A stretch of DNA of 64,000 nt from Copromyces sp. CBS 386.78 (GCA_030685235.1 MU839100.1:1-64000), one strand, 5' to 3'; counted from the first letter of the stretch, positions 32,663 through 45,301 are shown. Program-made: numbers and translations. Notes: generated by a model not told the origin, from the sequence alone.

Positions 32663-35600
32663 ATGGATGGTTCATCTGGATACTCCGATGGCTTAGGCCC
32701 CGCCATAAACAACGCTCACGTCAATCTGCCTTTCTACAACAAGTACGCCGAACGTCATCGCAAGGCAAAGGAGACCAAACACAAAAGTCACTTGAGATTT
32801 CGATTCGGGAAAGTCTTGATCACGGATGGCGCCACGCCCACTGGCCGCCAAATCGCCACCATCCTCAACAAGAAGGGACACTACCAGATTCACGCCCTCT
32901 ATCCGCCCGGCTATTTTCCCAAAAGCGTTCCGCTGGCACACCGGAGAAGGCTCATATATCCAGTGGACAAGACGCACTTCTTAACGCCAGTTTCGAAACA
33001 CCGGAGTTACCTGACGTGGTACCATGCGGTGGTGGAAATCTGCCTCGAGCACAAGATTCACTACATCATACCGCAGCACGACACGATGGCCGTCTTCGCA
33101 GCTCATATCAAGGAGCTCAAGCGACAAGGTATATACGTCCATACTCCCAGACTGACGTCGATTCACTCCGTCGTCGACAAATTGGCAATGTATCGCATGC
33201 TAAGGGATCTTAATATTTGGCACCATCCCTGGGTCTTTCTTGGAAAGGAAACAAACACTCAAGACAAAATCATGCAGATTGCCGGCTACATCAAAGAATC
33301 AGGCAACTACCCCGTCATGTTGACAGACCGCACGGAAGGATCGGACTCAGTCTATGTGCGCATCGGGTCGAAGAAGGAGCTGGAAGACTACATCCTCGAG
33401 GGCGAACGCAAGAACGCAACGGAATTCGTCATCAGCACGAAAACCTTGAGTTCCAAAGGCTAGTTGCACCAGGCCCAGGGTATCTTCAACAACGGCAAGC
33501 TGGAGAAATGGCATGCTTGGACCCTTCTCCCCGTGCAGCAAGAAATCACCTCTCATTTTCGCAAAACATCGTCTTATGATCAGAGAACAGGGCTGGTTCT
33601 GAGAAGAATTGGTATGCACTTGAAATGGCATGGCGCCCTGAGCGTGACCTTCTGGCTGCCGATTTCCGAATCTGGCGCCGAGCCCAGAGTGATGAGGATT
33701 GACATGGGTATCCGCGAGCCGATGAACGCATACTATTCCGGAGTCGACCTGATCGACGCACTCTTGGATCTTAGTCTTCCGGAGCATTCAGGAACTGAGT
33801 GGGAGGACGGCCCCAGGTGGCAGGATCCTGACCGCGCTTTTGATATGCCCGAGCCTCCCACGGAGGAAGATGCTGCAGTAGACGGGACCGGAAGACACGA
33901 AGTCCACGCTGAACAAGACGATGTGGAGGCTAGGGGGGAGGATGATGACTTCAAGCCCTTTCCCCTGCGAGTGATGCTTGTGCCCAACTTTAATCCCCCG
34001 ACTCGTGGGCCTGGTGAGCATGTTCAAACTACGGTATATGTCAACTCCAAGAGTGCATCCAGGCTGTCTGGTGAGACGACCGCGGCAGCATCGTCGAGCG
34101 ACAATCCTACCCCAGAGAACAGAAGAAGAATATGGCGCACATTCCACACACTGCGTGCTTTTGTGGGAGTGGAGGGGCACGGTGGAGATGGTGACGAGGA
34201 AGCAGATTTAGGTCCTTTTGAGGCAGCACTCCCGAACGGTGGGAGGTGCGAATGGAAGACGGGCGTCTCGACACGTCAATTCGTTTTGGAAGCTGAACAA
34301 AGGATCACGGAGAGTGGGGAGACTTCCATGCTGAAAAGGTTGACCACCGTCCTCAGCGATAGGACCTGTCAAAAGTCCAAAGAAGAGCACACCCCTTACT
34401 TCTTGAACCTTTGGACAAGCAGCAGACGAAACGTGTACAACATGGCTAGACAGGTCATTGATCTGACAGTGAAGGGCAAATCGGGAACACTATTATCCAG
34501 GCTACTCCGCGATGACTGGCCACATCCAAATCCGAGAGGGCTGAGACGTGATCAATACGCCGACATCTTTAAGACGCACCTATGGGACGGGCCTGCAATG
34601 CCTGATGGACCTTGGGGTCTCGCTTTTCCGGTGGAATTGTACTGCCAGGCGAAGAGGTTCCGTGTTCACAGCCAAAAAGGTGTCCCTCGGGATCATGTTG
34701 CCTACCAGTTCTTTGTCAGGCAAGGTCAAGCCTACGGAACAGGCACCCTCCTCCCATTGGGCAATGTACATCCGAGGGGCCCCGGCAAAAAAATCTTCAG
34801 GACCCCGGTGTATCTTCCTCCAACCCCTTTTGACCTAATCTGTGTAGGCGAAACGCCCAAGACTTGGAATAGCTGGACCTTTGTTCCGGACCCCCATCGA
34901 CCACGCGACGGTGTGCTAATTCCCTCTCATGATATGCCGGAAAAGAAGTACATCGCCGTTTCTGAGAACCCTCATATGGGAGAGATGACACCAGGCCGAT
35001 GCTTCCTCTTCCGTGGTAACAAACAGCATGTTCCGCGTTGGAACCGACCTTACAGGTACCGCATGGGTGATCATCTGCGGTACTTGGTCAATGATCGGAG
35101 GAGAAAGCTGCCTTACCCACCATGGGGTTTCTTCTTTGTGGATGATACCATTCATCCCCCTGTTCCGGAAGATGATTGCTTTCGACCCATTATCCCGGTG
35201 GCCTGCGGCATTCCTCGCACAGATACAGTCTATTTCTATCATGCGCACGACTATAGTCGGCCGTACATGGGTTATTTTGTCCCTGCTGATCACTACGAGT
35301 TGGTGCAAAAGCTGCCATATAACTTTCATTACCCACCACTACTGAAACCTATTCCGGTATCACCACCGACGAGCTCGCTGGTCAGACACAATGCCTTGGG
35401 ACGCGCAGGACCGAGCCCCCGTGGCGGTAGTGAGCCAGCCGATCAAAGTCCGCGACTGGACGCTAGGAGGGATGCCAAAGGCAAAGGGAAACCAACCGAG
35501 TCCGAACAGGAGCAAGATCCCAAACATGTGTGGGTTACTGCGGAGGAAATTCCAGGCCAGCAGACGGACGAACCGGGCGAGACAAGCAAGTCGGACGATA

Positions 35601-35665
35601 CAAGCAAGTCGGACGAGACAAGCAAGTCGGACGAGACAAGCAAGTCGGACGAGACAGACGAGTGA
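32663..35665 (+). CDS. large ATP-grasp-like protein, frame broken by one in-frame TAG
   Basis: One reading frame of 1,000 codons from ATG 32663 (AAACAATGG) to TGA, interrupted only by TAG at 33461-33463 (codon 267). The first part has a pre-ATP-grasp Rossmann-like segment (VLITDGATPTGRQIA, about 53-67), KLAMYRMLRDL (about 173-183) and a YPVMLTDRTEGSDSVYV strand-loop, as in carbamoyl-phosphate-synthase-like ATP-grasp proteins of fungi; substrate unknown. Homology-like continuity (metal/ATP region and beyond) carries on after the TAG for another 733 codons with normal codon use and no other stop. The C-terminus ends in TSKSDE repeats. The TAG could be a recent nonsense mutation (CAG to TAG), a sequencing error, readthrough, or a codon recoded to TGG by A-to-I mRNA editing known in Neurospora sexual tissue. 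No intron can remove it without unusual sites. Confidence 0.75.
35580..35651. repeat. 18-bp in-frame tandem repeat (TSKSDE)
   Basis: About four copies of an 18-bp unit reading ACAAGCAAGTCGGACGA plus one base encode Thr-Ser-Lys-Ser-Asp-Glu at the extreme C-terminus of the ATP-grasp-like protein. Nearly identical copies imply recent expansion and likely copy-number variation. Confidence 0.85.
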
Positions 35666-38449
35666 GTGGTGGGCGTGGTTTGGTGATCGTTATGATGCTG
35701 GATCAATGTCGAGTCTTATCACAGTTTTGTCTGCTTATCGTTGTCAGCGTTTATAGTTTCAGTTTTCAGCGATAGATACATTGAATAGCGATTCTTTTTC
35801 CTTCCCAGAGTAAAGCTCCTACGGAGGTTTCATCCTGAAGCTAAATTTTGACTGTCCTATGTTCCCACTAGATCAAGCTCGAGATGAGCTACACTAAGAC
35901 AGTGTAGTCCAAGCGACAGAAACGACAAACGTATGCTAATGATGAGGTTGAAGTCTGAGATGGCGAGAGCATATAATGAGCGGCGAGTGGTTGTGAGAAT
36001 ATACTGAACATGGGCGAACATGGGATCGTCTAATACTGCTGCTCGCTTTGATTAAAGCCGCCGCCGCAAACTGTTATATGCGTCGTGATAAGTTGGAAGC
36101 ACAATCGGCTAGGGTCCATCAGGGATTGTTCGATCCAGGAAAAGGGTTGAACTTGGGCCATAAGGTGTGAAAATGACACATGGATGGATACATGGAAAAG
36201 GATGCCGAAGATGTGATGTATTAGACTGAGGTGTTCGGTTTGAGGTTTATTCTTACGACCACGTCGTAACTTACGAACCACTTTACCATACCTTTTTTAC
36301 CTTACCCGGCGCACGTTCCGTTGCAGATCAAAACCTTAAAACGTTAATTCCGGCGGACCGGTTGATGTCACTGAGACTTCGGCCGGGGGCCGGGGGACTC
36401 GGTCCACGCCGGGGCAAGGTTGGACTGCGAGGTTTAAGAACTACTGTTTTTTTTTTTTTTTTTCCTTCTCTCTCTTCCAAGCTGGGCTGCGTCTCGCGTG
36501 CGCAATGTGTGTGTGACCTGGCAGAAGTGGAAAGCGCATTTATTTTCTTCACCTTGGCGCAGTCTTGGTTTGGCAACTGACGGATCTGGATCCCCAATGA
36601 TTGCTGTTGACCGCTAACTTCTTAGTGGGTTTTTTTTGCCAGCAGCAATCCTGACGGCGGGAAGCATGATGAGTTGTACAAGATGCGCTGAATACTGAGG
36701 GAGGCTTTTGGGGTCTGTACAGAATATTCCTTTTCGGTAGGCATTAATTGTCATGGCAATTCTTCGTAATGCGGGTTTACCAAACCTTAGGTCAAGATGC
36801 TGGTGTGCACACCTTCTGTGAAATAAAGTCATCATCGTGGCAAGGTTGAATTGAATTGTAATTCCCGTTGTTTCCCCGTTTTCCCGCATTCCCGTGGACT
36901 TCACTCGTTGATTCTAAAGCCCGCGACTTCGTTTTGTCAGCAATACACTACAGCTGCGCGCATTCACTTGATGTCCAACACCGGGTGAATGTTATTTTGT
37001 AGCAATCAGGGGAACTTGTTTTTTTCGCCGGGGCATTTGGGGCGACCAGGAACCCCTGCAACGGCTGACGTGATAGCGCGAGCGATAACACGCAAGGAGC
37101 GGCGAAATTCCCGTCATTTTATCTCAGCGCTCAGACCTCTAATTCGGGGCGTTCCTAGTTCGCGCACGAACCAGATTACACTATAAAAATTAATTTATCG
37201 ATAAAATGCCATGATTACCATTTTGGGTAATATTTTTGACATGCGCCCCAAGAGGTCTGAGTTTACGATGCAGCCCTCTTAATAATCAATAAAATAATAC
37301 CCAAATTTTCAACCCCTATTATAGCGTAAAAAAGGATGCATACAATGTGTAAAAACTATACTACCTAATTAACTTAAACGAAAGACAAGAAATTGAAGAG
37401 GGAAGAAAACTAGGAAGGGAGGCTCGAACGTAAAGCCTAAGTTTTATACCTAGACTTCTAGAAGCCAGGACCAGAATCTTAGAAATTTAGTAAATAAAAA
37501 CCTAGTAAATAGAAACTAACTTTCGTAAATAAGGTCCAGCCTTCGTAAATAGAACTTATACTTTCGTAAATAGGAACTTTAACGATTAGTATATACCTAA
37601 ATAGCACTAGCTATTATAAATTCCTCTTCTAAGGGTAGCTGATACGGCCGAGAAAAAGTAAATGTACCCGGGGCTTAAAAATGCTTTACAAATTATATAT
37701 AAAAATTTTCAAAAAGTTGGAATAAGAAAAAGTATTAATATTAGGCACTATATTCGCGACTTATTTTCTAATAATTATCGTTTTTACCCCTTCGACGATA
37801 GAAATTACACTTTTAAGTATATTAATAAAAAATAAATTATACTATAATAACTACCGTACAATTCTCTACCTCTATATATTTTTATATTCGTTAATATGTT
37901 TTGTAGTATTATACAATTTCGAAGTGAAGCTAAATTTTTGTATAGATTTTTGGTATTTATACGGCGAATCGGACTTTTCTGCATCGACGGCTTAAACCTC
38001 TTTTTTAGGCGTTCTCAGTCAATATATACAAATACACTGAAAGAAACGATGCACGGACCACAATCTAGAAATATTGGAAAGATTCAATTGTGCGCGCCCT
38101 TTCCCCCTGCCCAAAAAAGAAAGTAGGTCTGAGCACTGAGATAACCGTCATTCACCACAAAGCAAGAACAAATCCGGCTTTCATTCAACGGAAACGCCGC
38201 CATCCATCCCATACATGTACCTTATTTACCAAAGCTGAACTCCATCCCTACCCCCCCGATTTGCCAAGCACCTTTCACCACAGCAAACAAATTTCAACAT
38301 TCCTTTTCTTCTTCTTTCTTTTTTCTTCCCGTCCGCTTCGAATCTTCTCTTCCCGATCGCGACTCAGAAAAGTCCAGTCAACTTCGTCCTGGGAAGTTGA
38401 GAAGAAACAGGTCGGCGCGCGCCCTTCTTTCAACCACATCGTCGCCGAG
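35666..38449. other. intergenic region with an AT-rich RIP-type relic
   Basis: No supported gene. 35,666-37,120 is ordinary DNA with a 17-base T run at 36447-36463. From about 37,170 to 38,040 it is AT-rich and ORF-less like the left end of the window, with degenerate copies of TTCGTAAATA near 37,522-37,575, suggesting a RIP-mutated tandem repeat or transposon. An inverted repeat pair lies at 37130-37261. 38,050-38,449 is the pyrimidine-rich promoter and leader of the zinc transporter. Confidence 0.65.
37130..37261. repeat. inverted-repeat pair, possible MITE remnant
   Basis: CTCAGACCTCT (37130-37140) and GGGGCG (37145-37150) are mirrored by CGCCCC (37244-37249) and AGAGGTCTGAG (37251-37261). 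The 132-bp unit sits at the border of AT-rich relic DNA. No clear target duplication is visible. Confidence 0.45.
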
Positions 38450-40198
38450 ATGGCGTGGTCAAAGACGACGCGCATCCAAGTGATGCTGGCGATCGATGTC
38501 ATGTTCTTCCTCCTGGAACTGTCCGTCGGTCTCGCTGTCGGATCACTTGCGCTTTTGGCGGATTCTTTTCACATGGTACGTCGCATACTGGGAAATCGCC
38601 GGATTCCTATCCCGGAAAGCAGACTTGGTGACTAACTTCGAGCGTCATGTGTAGTTGAACGATATCATTTCTCTACTTGTCGGATTGTGGGCCCTTTCCT
38701 TGACCAAGCGTGCGACAACAGATCAGTTCTCCTACGGCGTAAGTCTTGCGATCCGGTGTGGTTCTCGATCCCATAACCGTTTACTGACCGGGTGCGACTG
38801 TCATAGTGGCTGCGCGCGGAAATTCTCGGTGCCTTCTTCAACGCCGTATTCCTGATTGCGCTCTGCGTATCCATCATCCTCGAAGCCCTCGGCCGATTCA
38901 TCGACCCGCCCACCATCGAAAACCCGAAACTGATCTTGATCGTCGGATCGCTTGGCCTTGCCTCGAACCTCGTTGGTTTCGTCGTTCTCGGCGGACATGG
39001 CCACTCCCACGGGCCCGGCGGACACGACCACGACCATGACCACGATCACGGCCACGCCCACAGTCACGACGAACATGCGCATAGCCACGCCGATGCCCAC
39101 GAGCACGACCACGGATACCAGAACAGCGCGATCGCCGAGGAAGGACGCGCAGGAGCCACGAGCGATGCGCACAATCACCAGACGGGTAGGACCCGCAAGT
39201 CGAGCAACGCCAGACACGCCCGCTTCTCGAGCATCGAGGACATGCAAATTCATCCAGCTAGCTTCCGGCAAGAGATTATCGATGCTAGCAGGTCCCAGCC
39301 CGAGGAGTCTTCCAGCAGTGAGAATAGCTCCGACAACGAAAACGGCGGACATGATGATACCAACACCGAAAACACCCCGCTCATCGGAGGATCGAATGGA
39401 CACAACCACCAACATTATGGCGCGCACTCATCTTCGTCAAAGAAGGGGCGACGGAACTCGAACGTTCACCGCGAGCACAACCACACCAAGCCGAAGAAGG
39501 CAAGCAAGGGCGGGCACGGACATAACCATGCTGACATGGGCATGAACGCCATGGTTCTTCACGTCATTGGAGATGCTTTGGGTAACGTGGGAGTCATCGC
39601 CACAGCCCTGATCATCTGGCTCACGAACTGGCCTGGACGCTTCTACGCCGACCCTGCCGTCTCGCTTTTCATTACCATGATCATCCTCCGCTCAGCCATC
39701 CCGCTCACCCTTGCGGCTTCCAAGATCCTGCTCCAGGCGACACCTGAGCACATTGATCTCAAGCAAATTCGGGAAGACATCCAAGACCTGGAGGGCGTAG
39801 TCAGCTGCCACCACGTTCACGTCTGGCAGCTCGACGACACAAGCTTTGTTGCCTCGCTGCACATCCAGGTGGACTTCCCCATCTCGGCGGCCGGCGGTGA
39901 CAAGTACATGGATCTCTCCAGGCAGGTCCGGACGTGCCTGCACGACTATGGAATCCACAGCGCCACGATTCAGCCCGAGTACTGCCTCGACACGACACAC
40001 AACCATACCGAGGAGGCCGCGACCTCACCCCGCCTGGACGGCTCAACGTCTTCGCTTCCCGGATGCGGCAAGGCGGATGGGAACTGTCTGCTTGCCTGCG
40101 TGGAGGATTGCTCTGGTCGGGGATGCTGCGTCGTGCCGGACGTGTCGAGGCCGGAGAGCACCCATTCTCATGATGGGGATGGCCATCATCACCACTAG
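38450..40198 (+). CDS. cation diffusion facilitator, ZRC1/COT1-like zinc transporter
   Basis: Exons 38450-38575, 38655-38738 and 38807-40198 give 533 residues. Introns of 79 and 68 nt have GTACGT and GTAAGT donors and CTAAC/CTGAC branch sites. CDF proteins exchange Zn2+ (or Co2+) for protons; the fungal ZRC1/COT1 type loads zinc into the vacuole. The metal site motifs are present: D38 and H41-x3-D45 in TM2, and H322-x3-D326 in TM5. Between TM4 and TM5 is a long cytosolic loop, first His/Asp-rich (about 136-175, mostly HGH, HDH and HSH) and then Ser-rich. After the CDF C-terminal domain come a Cys-rich stretch with about seven Cys and a His-rich tail, likely extra metal-binding sites. The start lies after a long pyrimidine-rich leader. 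Confidence 0.92.
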
Positions 40199-41332
40199 GC
40201 TTGGCTGGATTGGTCGTTCTATGATACTTGATCAGGAATTAAATTCACTTCTCGACATGACCAAGGTCATTTGCTGTTCTCGGTATTCTCATCACGAAAG
40301 GTTGTGTTGTTGTTCTCATACATTAAGCTGCGGTGTAAAGGGGGTTTCATCTATCTGGAAAGCGTTAAACGGAGCAGCGGAATAAAGGTGTTAGTTGTCT
40401 TTATCATGGTTACACTGGGTTTTAGGGAAGGGATATTGATAAAACGTCATTACGTGCAAGCCAAGTGAGGGATACACAAAAAATATCATGGCATCGCTGT
40501 ACTGTAGAAGTATCCTCAGGCTCTTCCAGCGCCGGTATGTCTTTTCACGCATACATAGCATCAGCAATGGAGTTGACTGTTGCATTTCGGTCTACATGTG
40601 GCCTCCACTAAGCGGTTCACTGCTTCAGACGAACATGAAACAAAATTCATTCACAATCCACTGCTTCGCTCCGGGTGTATGATCCACGAGGAGGCGGGAT
40701 GAGATATGATATCTCCGTTCAGGGGATGATAGTGGTAAGTGTTAGTACCCAATCTTGTCGAATCCTAAGCAGGCCGTAAGAAACTACGCAGATATCATTG
40801 TATCTTCATACCTCTATTTCAACAACTGAAGGCGTCTGGGAAAAACCATCTCCGATCTCACAACTGCCGTGACGTTCTTGATGATCTGCGCACGGGCCAA
40901 ATACCGCGGCTTCAGTTTGTTCCCGGCCTGGCATGCCGCCACACTGCGAAGTGCTTATCTTATCTCGATGCCGAATCAACGACAACTGAATAACTCACCG
41001 AATGACACAACCACTTCCGTCCAACCCCGGCATCACTTCCTCCGTCTCACCGTACATAAAAGTCCCTATCTTTCATTACTGTTATGAAGCCCCGAAACCC
41101 TTTCGTGACCTACAGTTCTGATCTGGATGAGATTACGGAGAACTCACCAACACCCTAATTGAACTACCTCTGCTACAACAGTCCAAAGTTGAGATGGACA
41201 TCGATTTTAGCTTGTCCACTTACATAATTTATCTTTGCTGAATAATCCTCACCTTCGGTTTCCCTATCTCTTGTTGCACTCCGCTGGCCATCTTCTCACC
41301 TTTCACCACCATTTACCACCACCACAAGCAAG
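40199..41332. other. intergenic region, nothing recognised
   Basis: 1.1 kb between the zinc transporter and the F-box gene. No coding-like frame or repeat is evident. The last 100 bp, with CACCACCATTTACCACCACC just before the ATG, look like the F-box gene leader. Confidence 0.6.
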
Positions 41333-43127
41333 ATGGATACATCCGGTGCAGCCAATCCGGATCTTGAGTCTTTCCGTGAGCAATGGAGGGCAGAGGTCCG
41401 AGCTAGACAACCAACGGCCCAAGCCTCATCATCATCTTCTCAGCAACTACAGCAACAACAAACGACACTGTCCGCAGCAGAGCTTGCAGCAGAACACCAT
41501 CATCACCCCCGGAAACCCCCGCCAGCACCGGCTAAAAAGGTGGTTGCACCACGTCAGGACTATGACGACGACTATGTTCAGCCGAGGTCTTTTGATGCAC
41601 CGAACGATGGAGCTGCGGCCCCGTCCACGTCGACACAAGGGGGATGGACTGTGAACAAGGCCATGAAAGATCCGGTCACGGCACTTGATCACTATGAGAA
41701 AGCTGTGGAAAGGGAGGCGGCGGGTAGTTTGGGTGATAGTTTAAAGCTGTACAGGAAGGCTTTCAGGGTATGTCTTCAAGCAGCTTTCTGGATCTTACAT
41801 TGTTCTGCTTCGTTATCCGTTCCTAAATCGGCTAACCGGGGGATGTTCACAGATGGATGATAGCGTGGACCAGAAATACAGAAACAAGTACTTTCCAAAA
41901 CAAAAGGCTAAACCGCCAGCGGCAGCCCCTGGAACTGCTGGTGGTACTGAGAGTGCTGCTGCCGCACCGACACCGGCAGAACAGCCACAGACCATGCAGG
42001 AGTTGATCAGCAGCTTCGCTGGGCTAGCCATCGAGCCGGCCGGTCCTCCTATAGAAGGAATGCCACCGCCTCCGTGTCCCATTGCGTCTCTCCCCGAAGA
42101 GCTTCTGGTTCACATCATGCGCGACGTGGCTATCCTAGACGTTGCCGACTTCGTCCGTCTTGCGCAAGTTTGCAAGAGGTTTGCTTTCCTAGTTGCCACC
42201 GAAGACCGGATTTGGCGACGCATCTGCTTGGGCGACGAGTTTGGGTTTGGTGCCATGCATTATCACTGGCAGCGGCAACTGACTTGGGGACCATTGACGG
42301 AGGAAGATCTTCTCACCGAATTCGAGGAGATAATGCAAGCCCAGGAGAAAGCCCGAGAAGAGAAAGCCGCGGAGCTCGGTGAGGATGATGCCGAAGATGA
42401 TGAAACCGCAGAGAGCCCAGATGTCTCCCTGCTGCTCCCTCTAACCCCGGAACAACGAGCAGAAAAGCATTACGAAGAATCGCGAGCCACCACCCTAGCC
42501 TTCTACAAGACTCTCTACCACTCCAGCTGGCTACGCATGTGGCGTCTCCGCCCCCGCATCCGCTTCAACGGCTGCTACATCAGCACCGTCAACTACATCC
42601 GCGCAGGCCAGGCCAGCGCCAACGCCACCACCTGGGGCAGCCCCGTGCACATCGTCACCTACTACCGCTACATCCGCTTCTTCCGCGACGGCACCGCCAT
42701 CAGCCTGCTCACCACCGCCGAGCCCGCCGACGTCGTCTACCATCTCACCCGGGAGGCCGTGGCGCTGCACGCCGGTAAGAAAACCACGAACGCCAACGCC
42801 GTTCCTTCACACCTCCCCAGCGCGCCGATGCAGTACGCTCTCAAGGGCCGGTGGCGTCTGGCTTCGGCGGCGGATAACCCGGCTGCGCCGTTGAATGAGA
42901 TTGAAGGCGATTTGATTGTTGAGACGGAGGGCGTGGGCAAGTATATCTACCACTTGGATCTGACGCTCAAGTCGGCGGGCAAGATGGGGGCTAAGAATAA
43001 TAAGCTTGTGTGGAGGGGGTTCTATAACTATGATCGGATGACGGATGATTGGGGCGAGTTTACACTGAAGCATGATAAGCCGTTTTTCTTCAGTCGGGTT
43101 AAGAGTTATGGGGTTTTGGGTGAGTAG
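41333..43127 (+). CDS. F-box protein of the FBXO9 / Hrt3 / Pof7 type
   Basis: Exons 41333-41767 and 41853-43127 (85-nt intron, GTATGT, GCTAAC, CACAG) give 569 residues. F-box proteins are substrate receptors of SCF ubiquitin ligases. A TPR-like helix pair (about 112-160, DHYEKAVEREAAGSLGDSL and QKYRNKYF) is followed by an Ala/Pro-rich linker, the F-box at about 220-265 (LPEELLVHIMRD...VCKRFAF...WRRIC), and the C-terminal region of FBXO9/Hrt3 proteins with RPRIRFNGCYISTVNYIR and VTYYRYIRFF. The intron sits exactly in the TPR-like part. Human FBXO9 targets Tel2/Tti1 and yeast Hrt3 has a similar layout; a conserved substrate is not shown here. Confidence 0.9.
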
Positions 43128-43745
43128 AGAGAGAGAGAGGGCTTGGGGAACGGGGTGCTCTGTAAATACGAGATTGGACGAGGGTTCATGTTGCAATGAT
43201 TATGATGTGTATACGATCAAGTTTAGATGGCTTTTAGCTGGCGGTATCCATGAAAATTTTGTCAAGATTATGAGGCTGAAGTTCAAAGGATTTCATCATA
43301 ACCATCATGGCTGACATCAAGAACAATAACGGTGATAGGTATCTATAGTGTTTCTTACCAAACTTTGACAGATACCGTAAATTACATGTACTTGTATTTC
43401 GAAAACCGGTATCGCTTACCTCGGTCAGCCACACCAACGCAGCTGGTAGACGTTCTGCCGCATATCCCCGCTTTTTGGTCCTGCCGGTTGGTCCTTGTCC
43501 CCTCGGGCTCTCAGCAACACCGACGAAGCTTTTGAGTCCATCTGTCATTGACGACGTCACTTTGATAGCTGTACGTACCGACCTTTTACTTGAATCGATA
43601 TCTTCATCCATTGACTAACGGATTAAGCTAGCATCTTGACAAGAGTTTGATCTCATTACACACCTTCAACTGCCCATTTATTGGTGGCAGTATCTCAAGT
43701 CTTGGCATCAAACCATCTCCAGCACGCCAACATCACAGCAACAAA
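43128..43745. other. intergenic region, nothing recognised
   Basis: 0.6 kb between the F-box gene and cbp4. It begins with a GA repeat just after the F-box stop codon (43,125-43,139). No coding-like frame. Confidence 0.6.
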
Positions 43746-44416
43746 ATGGCTGCCAAAAAGCCAGTCAACTGGTGGTTGTGGTCCAAGATGTTGATGGGGT
43801 AAGTCGAACAAACAACTTTCATCATCCCTTTGCCGAAATTACTTCTGGACGGACAAAGAGATCTGACACAAAATGAAATCCAGTGGTGCAGCAATCTGCG
43901 TCGGCGGTCCCGCCTTCACCTACTGGCTCACCCCGACAGACGAGGAGCTCTTCCAGAAGTACAACCCGGAGCTGCAGAAGAGGAGTCTGGAGCGCAGGTT
44001 CGAGCGCCAGCAGGAGTTTGACGACTTTGTTGTTAAGCTGAAGGAGTACTCCAAGTCCGATAAGCCGAGTAAGTTTTTCTTCGTCTGTTCCTTTTGTCCG
44101 TCCGTTGGTATGGGATTGTGTTAGGTTGTTGTTGTTGTGGGGGATGGAGTTGGCGATGGAGATGGATAAAATTGGAGATTCGCATGAGGATAGAGATGGG
44201 GATGGGGATGGGACAGAGCAAGATGAAGACAACATGCGTGAGATGAGTGAATAGCTGCTGACTTTGACTTCCCTAGTCTGGACGGTTCAGGCCGAGGCCG
44301 AGGAAAAGGAGAGACAGCAGCGGGCGTCGGTGCAGAAGAGCCTGGCGTTGGCTGAGGAGGTGAAGGCTAGGAAAGAGGCCATGAGGCGTGAGGCCGGTCT
44401 TCCGATTGAGAAGTAG
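43746..44416 (+). CDS. cbp4: mitochondrial complex III assembly factor Cbp4
   Basis: Exons 43746-43798, 43884-44068 and 44277-44416 give 125 residues. It is needed for assembly of cytochrome b into complex III in the mitochondrial inner membrane (known from yeast Cbp4 with Cbp3-Cbp6). The protein starts [19 protein letters not shown], has one membrane segment (about 9-33, ending PAFTYWLTP), and then a charged helical tail ([41 protein letters not shown]), the classic Cbp4 layout. Introns of 85 and 208 nt; the second is long for this genome region and carries GGAGATGG-like repeats. Reading frame closes exactly (378 nt). Confidence 0.92.
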
Positions 44417-45301
44417 TGGCCGAGGTGCTGTCATAGGTGCCTTAGGCTGTATCATAATGGTCTGTACAAGTTGTGTATTCATAAGATGGGTTCTGAAGAG
44501 AAGGCGTTCAAAAGGGCTTTTGCAAATTACAAGGAGAAATATGACCAGCTTGGGTCAAGAGCCGTATGGTTACTGAGGGGCATTGATTAGAATAAGTGTC
44601 AGTGAATGAAAACTGCGACTTTGGTTGCAGAAGAGAACAGGGCATACGGCGGTCGTCTGCTCTGAGCATATGCGAAGTCTATTGTTACTTGTTATTGCCA
44701 CGTTCGCAGGTATGAGTCTAAACATCACAACAGAAACAGACGATGATGTCAAGTCTCAAGGTGAGGAGAGCTTGCTCCCTCGGTGAATAGGCAAAGTCAA
44801 TGTGAGCAGCAAGGCAGGTGGGGTAGAATTTGATGCGGTGCCTCTAGCTGAATATGCCGTCCCAGGTCCAGCGTGTATGAATTGTTCCACAAGCTAATGA
44901 CGACGAGGCTCCAAATCAACAGTGTATAGCTCAAAGACAACTCAGAATCTCACCAGTGACCATAGCTGGCTTGTCTACTTGATCGTTTCGAAACATGCGA
45001 TGAGCTCAAAATGCCGGCGGGGGTGCAGGGATTCTTAAACGACAAGATTTTGAGCATGCACGGGCCAGCTGCCCAACCAGCACCGCCGCGAAATGCTCAC
45101 ACACCACCCCTCTTCCAAGCCAGCAGCCTGAACCCCCCCAGCCCGCAAGCCCAGAGCCCACACACAGGTTGTCGATGAGGTCCCAGCGCCAAACTAACCC
45201 TGAGCTCCAAGGTTCACCGAGATCTCCCGCGCACCTTTCGCTTTTTCCCCACAACAGATCAATCTCACATCCTCTCATCACCAAATAAACCGCCAGCGAA
45301 A
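44417..45301. other. intergenic region, egd1 promoter
   Basis: 0.9 kb between cbp4 and egd1 with no coding-like frame. The 250 bp before the egd1 ATG are CCC- and CACC-rich. Confidence 0.6.

Noticed and set aside
33436..33474. An intron that would remove the in-frame TAG of the ATP-grasp gene
   Set aside because: The nearest GT...CAG pair would give a ~40-nt or shorter intron without a branch site, below the sizes of all other introns here.
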